Source: Ruminococcus sp.
GTDB taxonomy: Bacteria > Bacillota > Clostridia > Oscillospirales > Acutalibacteraceae
Length of the DNA stretch: 37,158 nucleotides
NCBI GenBank assembly: GCA_024690465.1
Contig: JAILPC010000209.1
Location: 1 to 37,158 of the forward strand
Reading direction: 5' to 3'
Position 1 is the stretch's first letter, and each line of letters starts with the position of its first letter. The notes beneath the pieces were generated by a model. It did not search any database and was not told the origin of the DNA. It was given only the letters and a program-made list of their open reading frames with translations. Below, in pieces: positions 6,908 through 15,506 of the stretch. Position numbers and translations under genes: made by a program.

Positions 6908-8083
6908 ATGAAAAAAGTTATATCATTAGTATTGGCGCTTATGCTTATGGTTTCAATCTTTGCGGTTATTCCCGTAACGGCAAGCGCGACTACAACAAAC
7001 TATTCGCTTGAAATCGGCAAGAGCTACACAAAGACTGTCGAGAATCCGGGTACTATGTCGTATTTGCTCAATGGCGCGACCTACCACGACTATACTTTCA
7101 CAATGAGCAAGTCCGCCAATGTTACCGTTTCGGTAGCTTCAAGCTCAAGCGCAATCAGATGGCAGGTCAAAGGCTCAACCTACGGTTCGAGTTATTCGAC
7201 TCAGTCGGGCGCGGGCAGCGCGACCTACTACCTTGCCAAGGGCAAAGCCTTTACTATAAGCGTTTACGCTTACGGCGCGAGCGAAAAAGCGAAGTACACA
7301 CTCAAGACAGCGTACGCGGCTCCCGATAAAATCAAGCTTTCAAAAAAATCAGGCAAGTTCAGCTCGGGAAAAAAGACAATTGTGCTGACCTACACGGGCA
7401 CGGGAGATTATACAATGGATAATCTCACGATTTCAAACAGAAATAAAAAGGTTGCCGAAGTAACATCAAAGACATTCGTTCAGGGCAACAAGTGCAATGT
7501 CGATATCAACCCTGTCCGTATGGGCAAAACCGTAATCACCTTTAAGCTCAAGGGCAGCAACACCGTTAAATATACAGTTTATGTCACCAAGGGCTACTGG
7601 TTTATCGCTAAGGGCAGCAAGGAAAAGGCTCCAAAGCCTTTGGGAGTTTCAAAGCCCAAATGGAAATCCTCGAGCAAAAAGGTTGCTACAATCAACAAAA
7701 AGACAGGCAAAATAAAAGCCAAAAAGGGCGGCAGAGTTACTTTTACCGCCAAGAAGGGCAAGGTTTCCTATAAGCTTTCTACCGTAGTTACAGATTATGT
7801 CAAGCTCGGACGAAAGACCTACAGGGAAGTAAAGAACGTTGTAAATAATCCCGAGAAGCTCAAGGTTTATAACGTATACCGCGGATATTCAAAGCAGATT
7901 TACTCAGGGCTCAAGGTTCCCGTTGTATTGCTCGACTACGGCAGCACAAATGAGAACGGCGCTATGGTAAGAAGCAAGCTTCTCGCGTACTATGACGATG
8001 TTCACGAGCCTCGCTATGCAAGCGGCTGGAACGAGAACAACATTATCGGCAAGAAGAGAATGTCGGTAAGCTCAATCAAATAA
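6908..8083 (+). CDS. secreted protein with PPC-like and Ig-like (Big2-type) domains
   Basis: 391 aa. A classical signal peptide is present: MKKVISLVLALMLMVSIFA, with a likely AxA cleavage near residue 29 (TASA). Residues ~35-140 are Ser/Tyr/Thr-rich beta structure ending KAKYTLKTAYA, resembling a bacterial pre-peptidase C-terminal (PPC) domain. Residues ~145-240 and ~240-310 look like two Ig-like beta domains; the second has the Big2 signature SSSKKVATINKKTGKIKAKKGG. The tail (~315-391) is unassigned. The ATG at 6908 is chosen because GAAGGGA lies 9 nt upstream and the signal peptide begins there. No catalytic motif is seen; surface adhesion or a wall-bound role is inference. A strong terminator follows. 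Confidence 0.8.
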   Translation: MKKVISLVLALMLMVSIFAVIPVTASATTTNYSLEIGKSYTKTVENPGTMSYLLNGATYHDYTFTMSKSANVTVSVASSSSAIRWQVKGSTYGSSYSTQSGAGSATYYLAKGKAFTISVYAYGASEKAKYTLKTAYAAPDKIKLSKKSGKFSSGKKTIVLTYTGTGDYTMDNLTISNRNKKVAEVTSKTFVQGNKCNVDINPVRMGKTVITFKLKGSNTVKYTVYVTKGYWFIAKGSKEKAPKPLGVSKPKWKSSSKKVATINKKTGKIKAKKGGRVTFTAKKGKVSYKLSTVVTDYVKLGRKTYREVKNVVNNPEKLKVYNVYRGYSKQIYSGLKVPVVLLDYGSTNENGAMVRSKLLAYYDDVHEPRYASGWNENNIIGKKRMSVSSIK

Positions 8084-8089
8084 TCCCGT

Positions 8090-8122
8090 AAAGCCGCAGT
8101 GTGTTTCTGCGGCTTTATGTTT
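8090..8122 (+). terminator. rho-independent terminator
   Basis: Ten-bp perfect stem AAAGCCGCAG / CTGCGGCTTT with a 7-nt loop, followed by ATGTTTTAT. It closes the secreted-protein transcript. Confidence 0.85.
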
Positions 8123-8226
8123 TATACAGGAACGGTTATGCTGTGCGATTTTTTTCAAAAACAAGTACGGTTTTTCTTTTCAGAAACGTCTGTATTTATA
8201 GAGAATCGTTTAAAAGGAGTTTTGAA

Positions 8227-9540
8227 ATGAAAAAATATATTTCAATAATTTTTATCGCGATACTTTTGATGGTGACCGTTTCCTGCGGTGAGAATTCAGC
8301 GAAGAAACAGCCGACTTCTGCCGCGACAACTTCGACAGAGACGTCAGCCGAGTCATCATCAACAGAGAAAAATACTGACAAAACCGAAAATACCTCAAAG
8401 ACGCGGCCGACATCCGCCGCGTCAGCTTCGACGGCTGCTTCAGAGGAGACCGTCGCTTCAACCGCGCCGAATAAATCCGAACCCAAGTCAAAAGATACAG
8501 AGAAGATTGATTATTCATACAAAAGCAAGTATGCCAAAATACGTTGTCCCGAGGTACCGTATTACGGGTTTATCGAACCACTCGAAACTCTGATGTACAA
8601 AAAATATGATCGCGCTGTTAAGCATAACGATACCACAAAATATAAAGGAGATATAGGTTACCGCGATTATAAAAACGGAGTGGAGATTGTCTTGGCTCCC
8701 GATTCGGGCAAGATTCCCGAAAAAATAGACGGAAAGCCCGTTATCAGGCTTGGCGGGTATCTGGATTGTTCCCCTGAAAGCGAAAGCGTTGATACATACT
8801 TCACCAGCTTTGACGATGGTGAAGGTATCGGTAATGTCGAAAAGATTACCATACCTTCGGGAGTAAAGGAGATTGTTTTCGATACATTTGAGTCGCTTAG
8901 AGACCTCGAAAAAATAAACGTTAGCCCGAATAATCCCTACTACTCATCAGTTGACGGAATACTTTACAATAAAGAAAAAACCGTGCTTTTGTTTATCCCG
9001 CTCAATCATTCGGGCAATACGATAAATATTCCCAAAACTGTTAACACAGCCTATTCTCTGTTTTCAAACAATACCGTTACGGTTAATGTTCCCGCCTCGG
9101 TGAATAAGCTTTCCTCGGCTTTGAACGTCAGAGGAGAATACACAAACAGCGTTTATAATCTCGAGGAGCTGTCAATAGATTCGTGTCTGGAAGAAGTAAA
9201 CGTTGACGATGCAAACAAGTCTTTTTCAAGTTTAAACGGCGTATTGTATAATAAAAGCAAAACCAGGCTGTTTGTTTATCCGCGAAACCGTAGTGAAAAA
9301 GTTTTAAAAATTCCTGACAGCGTTAAAACAATAGATTGCATCTATCTCGATTTTTACGATAACCTAAAGGAAATCGATTTCGGTAAAAAAATCAAGAAAA
9401 TCGGTTTCTGTTCGGAGCCCGCTATGGCGGGATATGACAACAAACTGACAGTAAAGGGCTACAAAAATTCCCCTGTCCGCAAATGGATAAAATCTCTTGG
9501 CTGCTGGGATGATAATGTGAAATTTATTGCTCTTGATTAG
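8227..9540 (+). CDS. lipoprotein with BspA-type leucine-rich repeats
   Basis: 437 aa. The signal peptide IIFIAILLMVTVSC has its Cys at residue 19, a lipobox-like VTVSC, so it is probably lipid-anchored outside the membrane. Residues ~25-90 are a low-complexity Ser/Thr/Ala/Glu linker. The rest contains repeats of the LRR_5/BspA kind: KITIPSGVKEI, INIPKTVNTA, VNVPASVNKL and LKIPDSVKTI, with interleaved SVDGILYNKEKT and SLNGVLYNKSKT units. The ATG at 8227 has AAAAGGAG upstream and starts the signal peptide; longer in-frame extensions cross the preceding terminator and are unlikely. BspA repeats mediate binding in other species; the ligand here is unknown. Confidence 0.82.
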   Translation: MKKYISIIFIAILLMVTVSCGENSAKKQPTSAATTSTETSAESSSTEKNTDKTENTSKTRPTSAASASTAASEETVASTAPNKSEPKSKDTEKIDYSYKSKYAKIRCPEVPYYGFIEPLETLMYKKYDRAVKHNDTTKYKGDIGYRDYKNGVEIVLAPDSGKIPEKIDGKPVIRLGGYLDCSPESESVDTYFTSFDDGEGIGNVEKITIPSGVKEIVFDTFESLRDLEKINVSPNNPYYSSVDGILYNKEKTVLLFIPLNHSGNTINIPKTVNTAYSLFSNNTVTVNVPASVNKLSSALNVRGEYTNSVYNLEELSIDSCLEEVNVDDANKSFSSLNGVLYNKSKTRLFVYPRNRSEKVLKIPDSVKTIDCIYLDFYDNLKEIDFGKKIKKIGFCSEPAMAGYDNKLTVKGYKNSPVRKWIKSLGCWDDNVKFIALD

Positions 9541-9551
9541 TATATTCTGAT

Positions 9552-9590
9552 AGAAAAATGTGGGTGTCGCATTAAGCTCGACACCCACAT
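9552..9590 (-). terminator. terminator between the LRR lipoprotein and murE, best for murE
   Basis: Twelve-bp perfect stem ATGTGGGTGTCG / CGACACCCACAT (9558-9569, 9579-9590). On the minus strand it is followed by TTTTTC, so it suits murE, whose stop is at 9600. It can also fold on the plus strand for the convergent lipoprotein gene, although a U-run is lacking there. Confidence 0.8.
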
Positions 9591-9599
9591 AAATATTAA

Positions 9600-11057
9600 T
9601 TATTTTCCCTCCAATATCTCCGCGATTAGCTCGCGCTCGTCCATATGATATTTAACGCCCTTGATTTCCTGGTAGTCCTCGTGGCCTTTGCCCGCGAGGA
9701 CTATAATATCGCCGTCCTCGGCGTTGTCAATACAATATTTTATAGCGTCTTTGCGGTTTGGTACGACAACATATTTGCCGTCGGTCTTTGCTATGCCTAC
9801 CTTGATATCCTCGATAATGTCCATAACATCCTCAAAACGACTGTTATCCTCGGTAATGACGCTGAGGTCCGAAAGCCGTCCGCTTGTTTCGCCCATTTCA
9901 TAGCGGCGCACCTTGGGACGGTTTCCTCCCGCGCCGAACAGAGTGATAAGTCGGTGCGGATTGTACTGCCTGAGTGTTGTCAGAACATTCTCCATAGATA
10001 ACGCGTTGTGAGCGTAGTCGATGAGCAGTGTGTAGTTGCCGGGTACAGGCACAGGTTCAACCCTGCCTTTTACCGCGACGGTTTTCAGCCCTTCGGCTAT
10101 GTCTTCGTTACTGATTCCCATTTCGGAGCAAACGCCGATTGCCGCCAGAGCGTTGTATACACTGAAGTGTCCGGGGATAGCTACGTCAACGTTCATTTCG
10201 CGCTTTCCGCCGAGTTTGAATTCTACGCCGAGAAATCCTGCCTTCGACAGAAGCTTGTCGTTTGACGCGGAATAGTCGGAGCTCTTGTCAAATCCGAATG
10301 TAATAATGTCGCAGGCTGCCCCTTCGGTAATCTCCTGCCATTTCTCGTCGTCACGGTTGATTATGCCCGTTTTGCACTTTTTGAACAACATAGCCTTGCA
10401 CTTCAGGTATTCGTCCATATCCTTGTGCTCGGCTCCGCCTATATGGTCGTGTGAGAAATTGGTGAAAATACCGTAGTCAAATTCAATCGCGTCAACTCTG
10501 TGCCACTTCAGGCCGATTGACGACGCTTCGATTATCATCGCCTTACAGCCCTCGCTCACCATATCACGCATAGCCTTCTGTACTTCGTAGCTCTCGGGTG
10601 TGGTGTTGTCTGTCTTTATGTGCCTGTCGCCGATAATAATGCCGAGCGTGCCGATTGTGCCGCTCTTGATACCCGCGCACTCGAGTATGCTCTTAATCAT
10701 AGCGACTGTGGTTGTCTTGCCTTTCGTGCCTGTTATAGCGATTGTTGTTAGTTCCTTAGCAGGATTGTCAAAGAGGTTGGCGCTCATTCGGGCGAGGGTC
10801 TCGCGCGTATCCTTTACTTTGATTACCGCGACATTTTCGGGAATATCGACGTCGTCGCTCACAATAACTGCGGCAGCGCCTTTTTCGGCGGCGTCGGACG
10901 CGAATTTATGTCCGTCAACGTTATATCCCTTCAGGCAAACGAACGCCGTATTATCGCTGACTTTTCTCGAGTCATAGATTAAATCGTATATTTCCGTGTT
11001 CGGGCTGCCTTTGACAGTTTCGAACTCAATGCCGCTTAACAGTTGTGATAATTTCAT
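9600..11057 (-). CDS. murE: UDP-N-acetylmuramoyl-tripeptide synthetase (MurE)
   Basis: 485 aa cytoplasmic ATP-dependent ligase that adds the third residue to UDP-MurNAc-L-Ala-D-Glu. The ATP loop is GTKGKTTT (110-117). The UDP-sugar site includes DNTTPESYEVQ (150-160), and the carbamylated Lys is likely in YLKCKAMLF (about 221). Other family blocks are LLIDYAHNALSM (344-355), FGAGGNRPKVRR (374-385) and LAGKGHEDYQEI (454-465). The amino-acid selectivity loop reads EDNSRFED (403-410). DAP-specific enzymes have DNPRxE and lysine enzymes DNPA-like loops, so the kept Arg favours meso-DAP, with Ser in place of Pro. Its own promoter is at 11086-11114. No other mur genes are next to it. Confidence 0.95.
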   Translation of the reverse strand: MKLSQLLSGIEFETVKGSPNTEIYDLIYDSRKVSDNTAFVCLKGYNVDGHKFASDAAEKGAAAVIVSDDVDIPENVAVIKVKDTRETLARMSANLFDNPAKELTTIAITGTKGKTTTVAMIKSILECAGIKSGTIGTLGIIIGDRHIKTDNTTPESYEVQKAMRDMVSEGCKAMIIEASSIGLKWHRVDAIEFDYGIFTNFSHDHIGGAEHKDMDEYLKCKAMLFKKCKTGIINRDDEKWQEITEGAACDIITFGFDKSSDYSASNDKLLSKAGFLGVEFKLGGKREMNVDVAIPGHFSVYNALAAIGVCSEMGISNEDIAEGLKTVAVKGRVEPVPVPGNYTLLIDYAHNALSMENVLTTLRQYNPHRLITLFGAGGNRPKVRRYEMGETSGRLSDLSVITEDNSRFEDVMDIIEDIKVGIAKTDGKYVVVPNRKDAIKYCIDNAEDGDIIVLAGKGHEDYQEIKGVKYHMDERELIAEILEGK

Positions 11058-11085
11058 AAAACCACCCCTTTATTTTTATGAAAAT

Positions 11086-11114
11086 ATTATAACAATATCC
11101 TTCGAAAAATACAA
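11086..11114 (-). promoter_or_regulatory. murE promoter
   Basis: On the minus strand TTGTAT (11109-11114), 17-bp spacer and an extended TG-T-TATAAT (11086-11091), about 30 nt upstream of the murE ATG. Confidence 0.7.
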
Positions 11115-11136
11115 TAGCAAAATAATTTACAACAAA

Positions 11137-11337
11137 TTGCACAAACTATATAAAATCAACACGTTTTTTTAAACTCAGGACAGGCGGCAAAATTTCTCTT
11201 TTGTAGGAAAGGACTATAAATCATCAAAAGTAATGGGTAAATTGCACAAAGGCATTTTATCATATCGCACAAGAATAAAGACGCATTTTTGTGCAAAACA
11301 TAAAAAAGAGAAAAAATGCTTGGTCAAAGTGCACAAT
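11137..11337. repeat. cluster of TTGCACAAA boxes in the murE / sugar-operon intergenic region
   Basis: The 463-bp AT-rich gap 11058-11520 holds no gene. It contains TTGCACAAA at 11137-11145 and 11242-11250, the same 9-mer inverted at 11288-11296, and near copies TCGCACAAG (11265-11273) and GTGCACAAT (11329-11337). A TTGCAC half-site occurs inverted at about 11419-11424. The repetition of an otherwise rare 9-mer upstream of a catabolic operon suggests a regulator's binding sites. The rest of the gap shows the two promoters and nothing else recognisable. Confidence 0.45.
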
Positions 11338-11382
11338 TATAGAGCTCTGTTTTGATGTTTTAGACAAAAAGTACAAAGGGAG

Positions 11383-11412
11383 TTGTATTTTTATGTTAAA
11401 ATGTGTTATTAT
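11383..11412 (+). promoter_or_regulatory. candidate promoter of the maltose-type ABC operon
   Basis: TTGTAT (11383-11388), 18-bp spacer and TATTAT (11407-11412). This leaves a leader of roughly 100 nt before the ATG at 11521. It lies downstream of the TTGCACAAA box cluster. Confidence 0.4.
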
Positions 11413-11520
11413 TACTGTAGTGCAAAGGCGTCGTAGTCCCCAATTATGCGATGCCACACTTGGTGCTTTGTTAAAAAGTACTAAAAAATTATATTTTATT
11501 TCAGAAAGAGGGAATTCACT

Positions 11521-12864
11521 ATGAAAAAGATTGTTGCTCTCGTATTAGCAGCAATGATGCTTGTAGCTGCATTTGCAAGCTGCGGCGAACAGGGCGGCTC
11601 AGGCAGCTCATCAGGCAGCAACGGAGGCGGCAGCTCATCATTTGAGAACGCCGGCAAGGGTTTTGACGCCAACGTAGCAGACGCTGATTTCGGCAGCGAG
11701 TCAGGCGCTAAGCTTAAAGTATGGGGTCCCGATGCTTATATCGACCTCCTTACAAAGCAGTGCGACGCATTCAAAGAAAAGTATGCTGACAAGAAGATCA
11801 CCATCGAAGTTGTTCCGCAGAGTGAAGACACAGCGGCTACAATGATGCAGACTGACGCAAAAGCAGGCGCTGACGTATTCGGCTTTGCTTCCGACCAGTT
11901 CTCGAACCTGATCAACGCAGGCATCTTAAGCCCGATCAACGCTAAGTATGCTGCTGACATCGAGGCTACCAACAACAAGGCTTCTGTAGACATCTCCAAG
12001 GCTATGAACAACTCAACAGGTAAGGATGCTCTCTATGCTTACCCCGAGACAGGCAACGGCTACTTCCTCGTTTATGACAAGAGCGTAGTTTCCGATGAGG
12101 ACGCTGCTTCCTTCGAGGCTATCCTTGAAGCTTGTAAGAAGAACGACAAGAAGTTCATCATGGACGTTGGCAACGGCTACTATGCTTGTATGTTCGTATT
12201 CACAGGCGGTCTCCGTCTTGAAGGTCTTGACAAAGACAACAAGCAGAAGTTCAACGATTATGACGAAGACGAAGTTGCAGCTTCAATGAAGGCTTTCTCA
12301 AAGCTCATGCACGACTATAAGGGCACATTCATGAGCGACGCTGTTACAGCTATTCCTTCCGGCTTTACTTCAACCTCAACAAGACCTACAAAGGTTGGCG
12401 CAGGTATCGACGGCAACTGGGATACAGCAGGTATCTCCAAGGCGTTAGGAAAGAACTTCGGCGCTGCTAAGCTTCCGACAATCAACATTGACGGCAAAGA
12501 TACTCAGATCTATTCAATGTATGGTTACAAGATGATTGGTGTTAACGCTAACTCCAAGTATCCCCGTACAGCTCAGATTCTCGGCTACTACCTCGCAAGC
12601 GAAGAGTGCCAGAAGCAGAGAGCTGAAGAGCTCGGCTGGAGCCCGACAAACAACGCAGTTGTTGAGTCCGATGTAGTTAAGAACGACGTTGCTATCTCAG
12701 CGTTAATCGCTCAGAGTGAATTCTCAATTCCTCAGGCTAACGTTGGTCCTATCTGGGATCCCTTCAAGAGCCTCGGCAATAAGCTTCTTGCTGACGACAC
12801 AGATCCCGAGACATTTGATTTCGCAGGACTTCTTGAGAACGTAATCAAGAACATCAACGGCTAA
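11521..12864 (+). CDS. extracellular sugar-binding lipoprotein (maltose/maltodextrin type)
   Basis: 447 aa solute-binding protein of a family-1 carbohydrate ABC importer. The signal peptide ends MLVAAFASC with the lipobox Cys near residue 21, followed by a Gly/Ser linker (about residues 22-40). The mature part begins LKVWGPDAYIDLLTKQCDAFKEKY, the usual first strand and helix of MalE-like proteins. AYPETGNGYFLVYDKS, GNWDTAGISKALGKN and the C-terminal ASEECQKQRAEELGWSPTN block match the same family. The two permease genes follow. Maltodextrin as substrate is inferred from the MalF/MalG-type permeases and the downstream amylase. Codon use (GCT, GGC, CTT, AAG) suggests high expression. Confidence 0.9.
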   Translation: MKKIVALVLAAMMLVAAFASCGEQGGSGSSSGSNGGGSSSFENAGKGFDANVADADFGSESGAKLKVWGPDAYIDLLTKQCDAFKEKYADKKITIEVVPQSEDTAATMMQTDAKAGADVFGFASDQFSNLINAGILSPINAKYAADIEATNNKASVDISKAMNNSTGKDALYAYPETGNGYFLVYDKSVVSDEDAASFEAILEACKKNDKKFIMDVGNGYYACMFVFTGGLRLEGLDKDNKQKFNDYDEDEVAASMKAFSKLMHDYKGTFMSDAVTAIPSGFTSTSTRPTKVGAGIDGNWDTAGISKALGKNFGAAKLPTINIDGKDTQIYSMYGYKMIGVNANSKYPRTAQILGYYLASEECQKQRAEELGWSPTNNAVVESDVVKNDVAISALIAQSEFSIPQANVGPIWDPFKSLGNKLLADDTDPETFDFAGLLENVIKNING

Positions 12865-12888
12865 TTTTCAGACTGAATTTTTCAATAA

Positions 12889-12916
12889 CAGGCAGCCTGC
12901 TCGCGCGGGCTGCCTG
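12889..12916 (+). terminator. intra-operon hairpin after the binding-protein gene
   Basis: Nine-bp perfect stem CAGGCAGCC / GGCTGCCTG with a 10-nt GC-rich loop and no U-run. Hairpins at this place in ABC operons usually stabilise the binding-protein mRNA end and lower downstream expression, rather than fully stopping transcription. Confidence 0.6.
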
Positions 12917-12947
12917 ATGCCCCGAAAGCATCTTCCGTTATCATGTA

Positions 12948-12987
12948 GTTTTAAAAATTGTTTAACTTAAATAGTAATTTTTAAAAC
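12948..12987 (+). repeat. AT-rich inverted repeat before the MalF-like gene
   Basis: Perfect 12-bp arms GTTTTAAAAATT (12948-12959) and AATTTTTAAAAC (12976-12987) with a 16-nt loop, 60 bp upstream of the permease ATG. It could be a second RNA hairpin or an operator. Confidence 0.5.
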
Positions 12988-13046
12988 AAGGGGAACAGGA
13001 TAACGAAAAATTATTATTTAAATTAATCAAAAGGGAGAGTGATTAG

Positions 13047-14600
13047 ATGAGATATATTGATTATATGCAGCTTAATCCTTTCCAGAAATTCGGTTATAAC
13101 TTTACCCAGTTCTTTAAGAAGCTACCCGGTAATATCGCGCGTTTCTTTAAATTCTTGGGACGTGCGATCGTACATTTCTTCGTAGCAATCGGTAAAGGCT
13201 TTGCCGGATACGGAAAAAGATTCGTTAAGGGCGATATTTTCGTAAAATTATCTTATCTTATTTTTGGTGTCTCTAATATGGTTAGAGGCCAGATTATCAA
13301 AGGACTTATATTCCTGCTGACAGAAGCCGCATACATAAGCTTTATGATATTCTTCGCATGGAACTATATCTCCAAAATCAACGTTACAGGTACAGCGGTT
13401 GTCGGCGGACAGGAAATTCAGGTTCCCCATTCGCTCGGTTACATTGCTAAGAGAGAAGTTTATACAGCTGACGGTTTCCCGCAGACAGAGTTTGTGGACG
13501 ACTCAATGCTTATCCTTCTCTACTCAGTACTTACAATCGTTGTTACAATTATTTTCTTCGCAATCTATATTGCGAACACAAAGAGCGCGTATAAAGTATA
13601 CGAAGCAAAGAAGAACGGTGAGACAATCCCCGGCTTCAAAGCCGAGATCAAGGCTTTCTTTGACGAGAAGTTCCACATTACTCTTATGTCACTTCCCTGT
13701 CTCCTTATTGGCTGCTTCACGGTATTACCGCTCATATTCATGATTCTTATCGCGTTTACTACATATGATAAGAGTCACTTGCCTCCGGGCAACCTGTTCC
13801 AGTGGGCAGGCTTCAACAACTTCGGACAGCTCGTTAACTTCGCGGGCGGTGACGCTAAGGCGCGCACCTTCCTTGACCTGGCAGGATGGACCATCATCTG
13901 GGCTATCTTCGCTACATTCTCCAACTACATCCTCGGAATGGTTGTTGCTCTTATGATCAATAAGAAGGGCATCAAGCTCAAGGCTCTCTGGAGAACATTA
14001 TTCGTAGTAGTTGTAGCTGTTCCGCAGTTTGTATCGCTTCTTCTCATGGCTCAGATCCTTGCAGAAAACGGCGGTGCTCTCAACCAGCTTATTGAAATGA
14101 TTACAGGCAGCCACACGCCGATCAAGTTCCTTAACGGTACGGCGCTCAGTGCCCGAATAACGGTAATCATTGTTAACATCTGGGTTGGTATTCCGTATAC
14201 AATTCTCATCACCTCGGGTATTCTTATGAATATTCCCGCGGACCTTTATGAGTCGGCTACAATTGACGGCGCGGGCCCTGTAAAGAGCTTTACAAAGATT
14301 ACTCTTCCGTATATGCTCTTCGTTACAACTCCGTACCTCATCACAAGCTTCATCGGCAATATCAACAACTTTAACGTTATCTACCTGTTAACAGGCGGAG
14401 GTCCATCGAACCCCGACTACTACAACGCGGGTTATACCGATATCCTTGTAACCTGGCTGTTCAACCTGACTATGGGTGAAAAGCAGGACTACAAGTTAGC
14501 CGCCGCCATAGGTATCCTTGTATTTATTGTTTGCGCGACCTTGTCACTGATTACATTCAATATGACGAAGTCCGCGAAGGATGAGGAGGCGTTCTCATGA
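13047..14600 (+). CDS. sugar ABC transporter permease, MalF type
   Basis: 517 aa inner-membrane subunit. It has an unusual N-terminal ~60 residues rich in Phe, Lys and Gly (FQKFGYNFTQFFKKLPGN, repeated FF and GK/GR patterns) before the first membrane segment at about residue 68. An extracytoplasmic loop with NVTGTAVVGGQEIQVPHS is followed by the six-TM core. The EAA loop is NIPADLYESATIDGAGPVKS near residue 405, the contact site for the ATPase. The stop overlaps the MalG-like start (ATGA), so the two permeases are coupled. The ATG at 13047 follows AAAAGGGAGAGTGATTAG, a good ribosome site. Confidence 0.92.
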   Translation: MRYIDYMQLNPFQKFGYNFTQFFKKLPGNIARFFKFLGRAIVHFFVAIGKGFAGYGKRFVKGDIFVKLSYLIFGVSNMVRGQIIKGLIFLLTEAAYISFMIFFAWNYISKINVTGTAVVGGQEIQVPHSLGYIAKREVYTADGFPQTEFVDDSMLILLYSVLTIVVTIIFFAIYIANTKSAYKVYEAKKNGETIPGFKAEIKAFFDEKFHITLMSLPCLLIGCFTVLPLIFMILIAFTTYDKSHLPPGNLFQWAGFNNFGQLVNFAGGDAKARTFLDLAGWTIIWAIFATFSNYILGMVVALMINKKGIKLKALWRTLFVVVVAVPQFVSLLLMAQILAENGGALNQLIEMITGSHTPIKFLNGTALSARITVIIVNIWVGIPYTILITSGILMNIPADLYESATIDGAGPVKSFTKITLPYMLFVTTPYLITSFIGNINNFNVIYLLTGGGPSNPDYYNAGYTDILVTWLFNLTMGEKQDYKLAAAIGILVFIVCATLSLITFNMTKSAKDEEAFS

Positions 14601-15487
14601 TAAAAAGTTATAAATTAAGACGCGGCCTCGCAAATACATTTATCTATATCATTCTTGCGCTGTTAGGACTCATCTGGATTTCTCCTCTGGCGTATCTGAT
14701 TATTCAGTCATTCTCGGCTGACCCTGAGGCTATTCCTCAGACATTACTTCCCGCGAGTTTCGGCTTTGATAACTACACAAAGCTGTTCACAGAGACAAGC
14801 TCGCTCAACTTCCCGAGATGGTATCTCAACACATTCATTATCGCTTGCTTCAGCTGTGTAATTTCTACAATCAGCGTGCTTATGGTAGCGTATGCGTTCT
14901 CCCGTCTCCGCTTTAAGTCACGTAAAAAGTTCATCAACGTCGGTATGATCCTCGGTATGTTCCCCGGCTTCATGACAATGATCGCTATTTACTACCTCTT
15001 AAAGGCTATGCAGATTCTTGATTTAAAGGGTATCTTCGGTATTCCCGGATTTGACGGTCCGATTCTGTCGCTTATTATCTGCTACAGCTCGGGCGCGGGT
15101 CTCGGCTTCCAGATTTCCAAGGGCTTCTTCGATACAATCCCGAGAGCTCTTGACGAAGCCGCTACAATCGACGGTGCTACTCGTAACCAGATTTTCTGGA
15201 AGATTATCCTTCCGATGTCTAAACCTATCGTAGTATATACCGTACTTACATCCTTTATCGGACCTTGGACAGACTTTATTCTCGCCAAGATTATCGCGGG
15301 TGATAAGGTTGCCAACTACACAGTTGCCATCGGTCTGCAAAAGATGATTGACGTTGACCACAAGAACCAGTGGTTCAAACGTTTCCTCGCGGGTTCGGTA
15401 CTTGTTGCTGTTCCTGTAACTGCCCTGTTCCTCAAGATGCAGAATTATTACGTTGAAGGCGTAACTGCCGGCGGCGTTAAGGGTTAA
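14597..15487 (+). CDS. sugar ABC transporter permease, MalG type
   Basis: 296 aa, six membrane segments, second permease of the importer. The EAA loop reads DTIPRALDEAATIDGATRNQ at about residues 177-196, followed by IFWKIILPMSKP, matching MalG. It begins inside the stop codon of the MalF-like gene and ends 19 nt before a strong terminator. No ATP-binding subunit gene lies nearby. As in many Firmicutes, the complex probably uses a shared MsmK/MsmX-type ATPase encoded elsewhere (inference from family knowledge). Confidence 0.93.
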   Translation: MIKSYKLRRGLANTFIYIILALLGLIWISPLAYLIIQSFSADPEAIPQTLLPASFGFDNYTKLFTETSSLNFPRWYLNTFIIACFSCVISTISVLMVAYAFSRLRFKSRKKFINVGMILGMFPGFMTMIAIYYLLKAMQILDLKGIFGIPGFDGPILSLIICYSSGAGLGFQISKGFFDTIPRALDEAATIDGATRNQIFWKIILPMSKPIVVYTVLTSFIGPWTDFILAKIIAGDKVANYTVAIGLQKMIDVDHKNQWFKRFLAGSVLVAVPVTALFLKMQNYYVEGVTAGGVKG

Positions 15488-15506
15488 TTCCCAAATTATA
15501 AAACAC

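Noticed and set aside
11058-11520. Riboswitch or T-box upstream of murE or the sugar operon
   Set aside because: No T-box core sequence and no recognised riboswitch consensus was seen; only short repeated boxes and promoters.
11291-11524. 77-codon plus-strand frame in the murE / sugar-operon gap
   Set aside because: No ribosome binding site, overlaps the candidate promoter and leader, and ends over the binding-protein start. No family resemblance.
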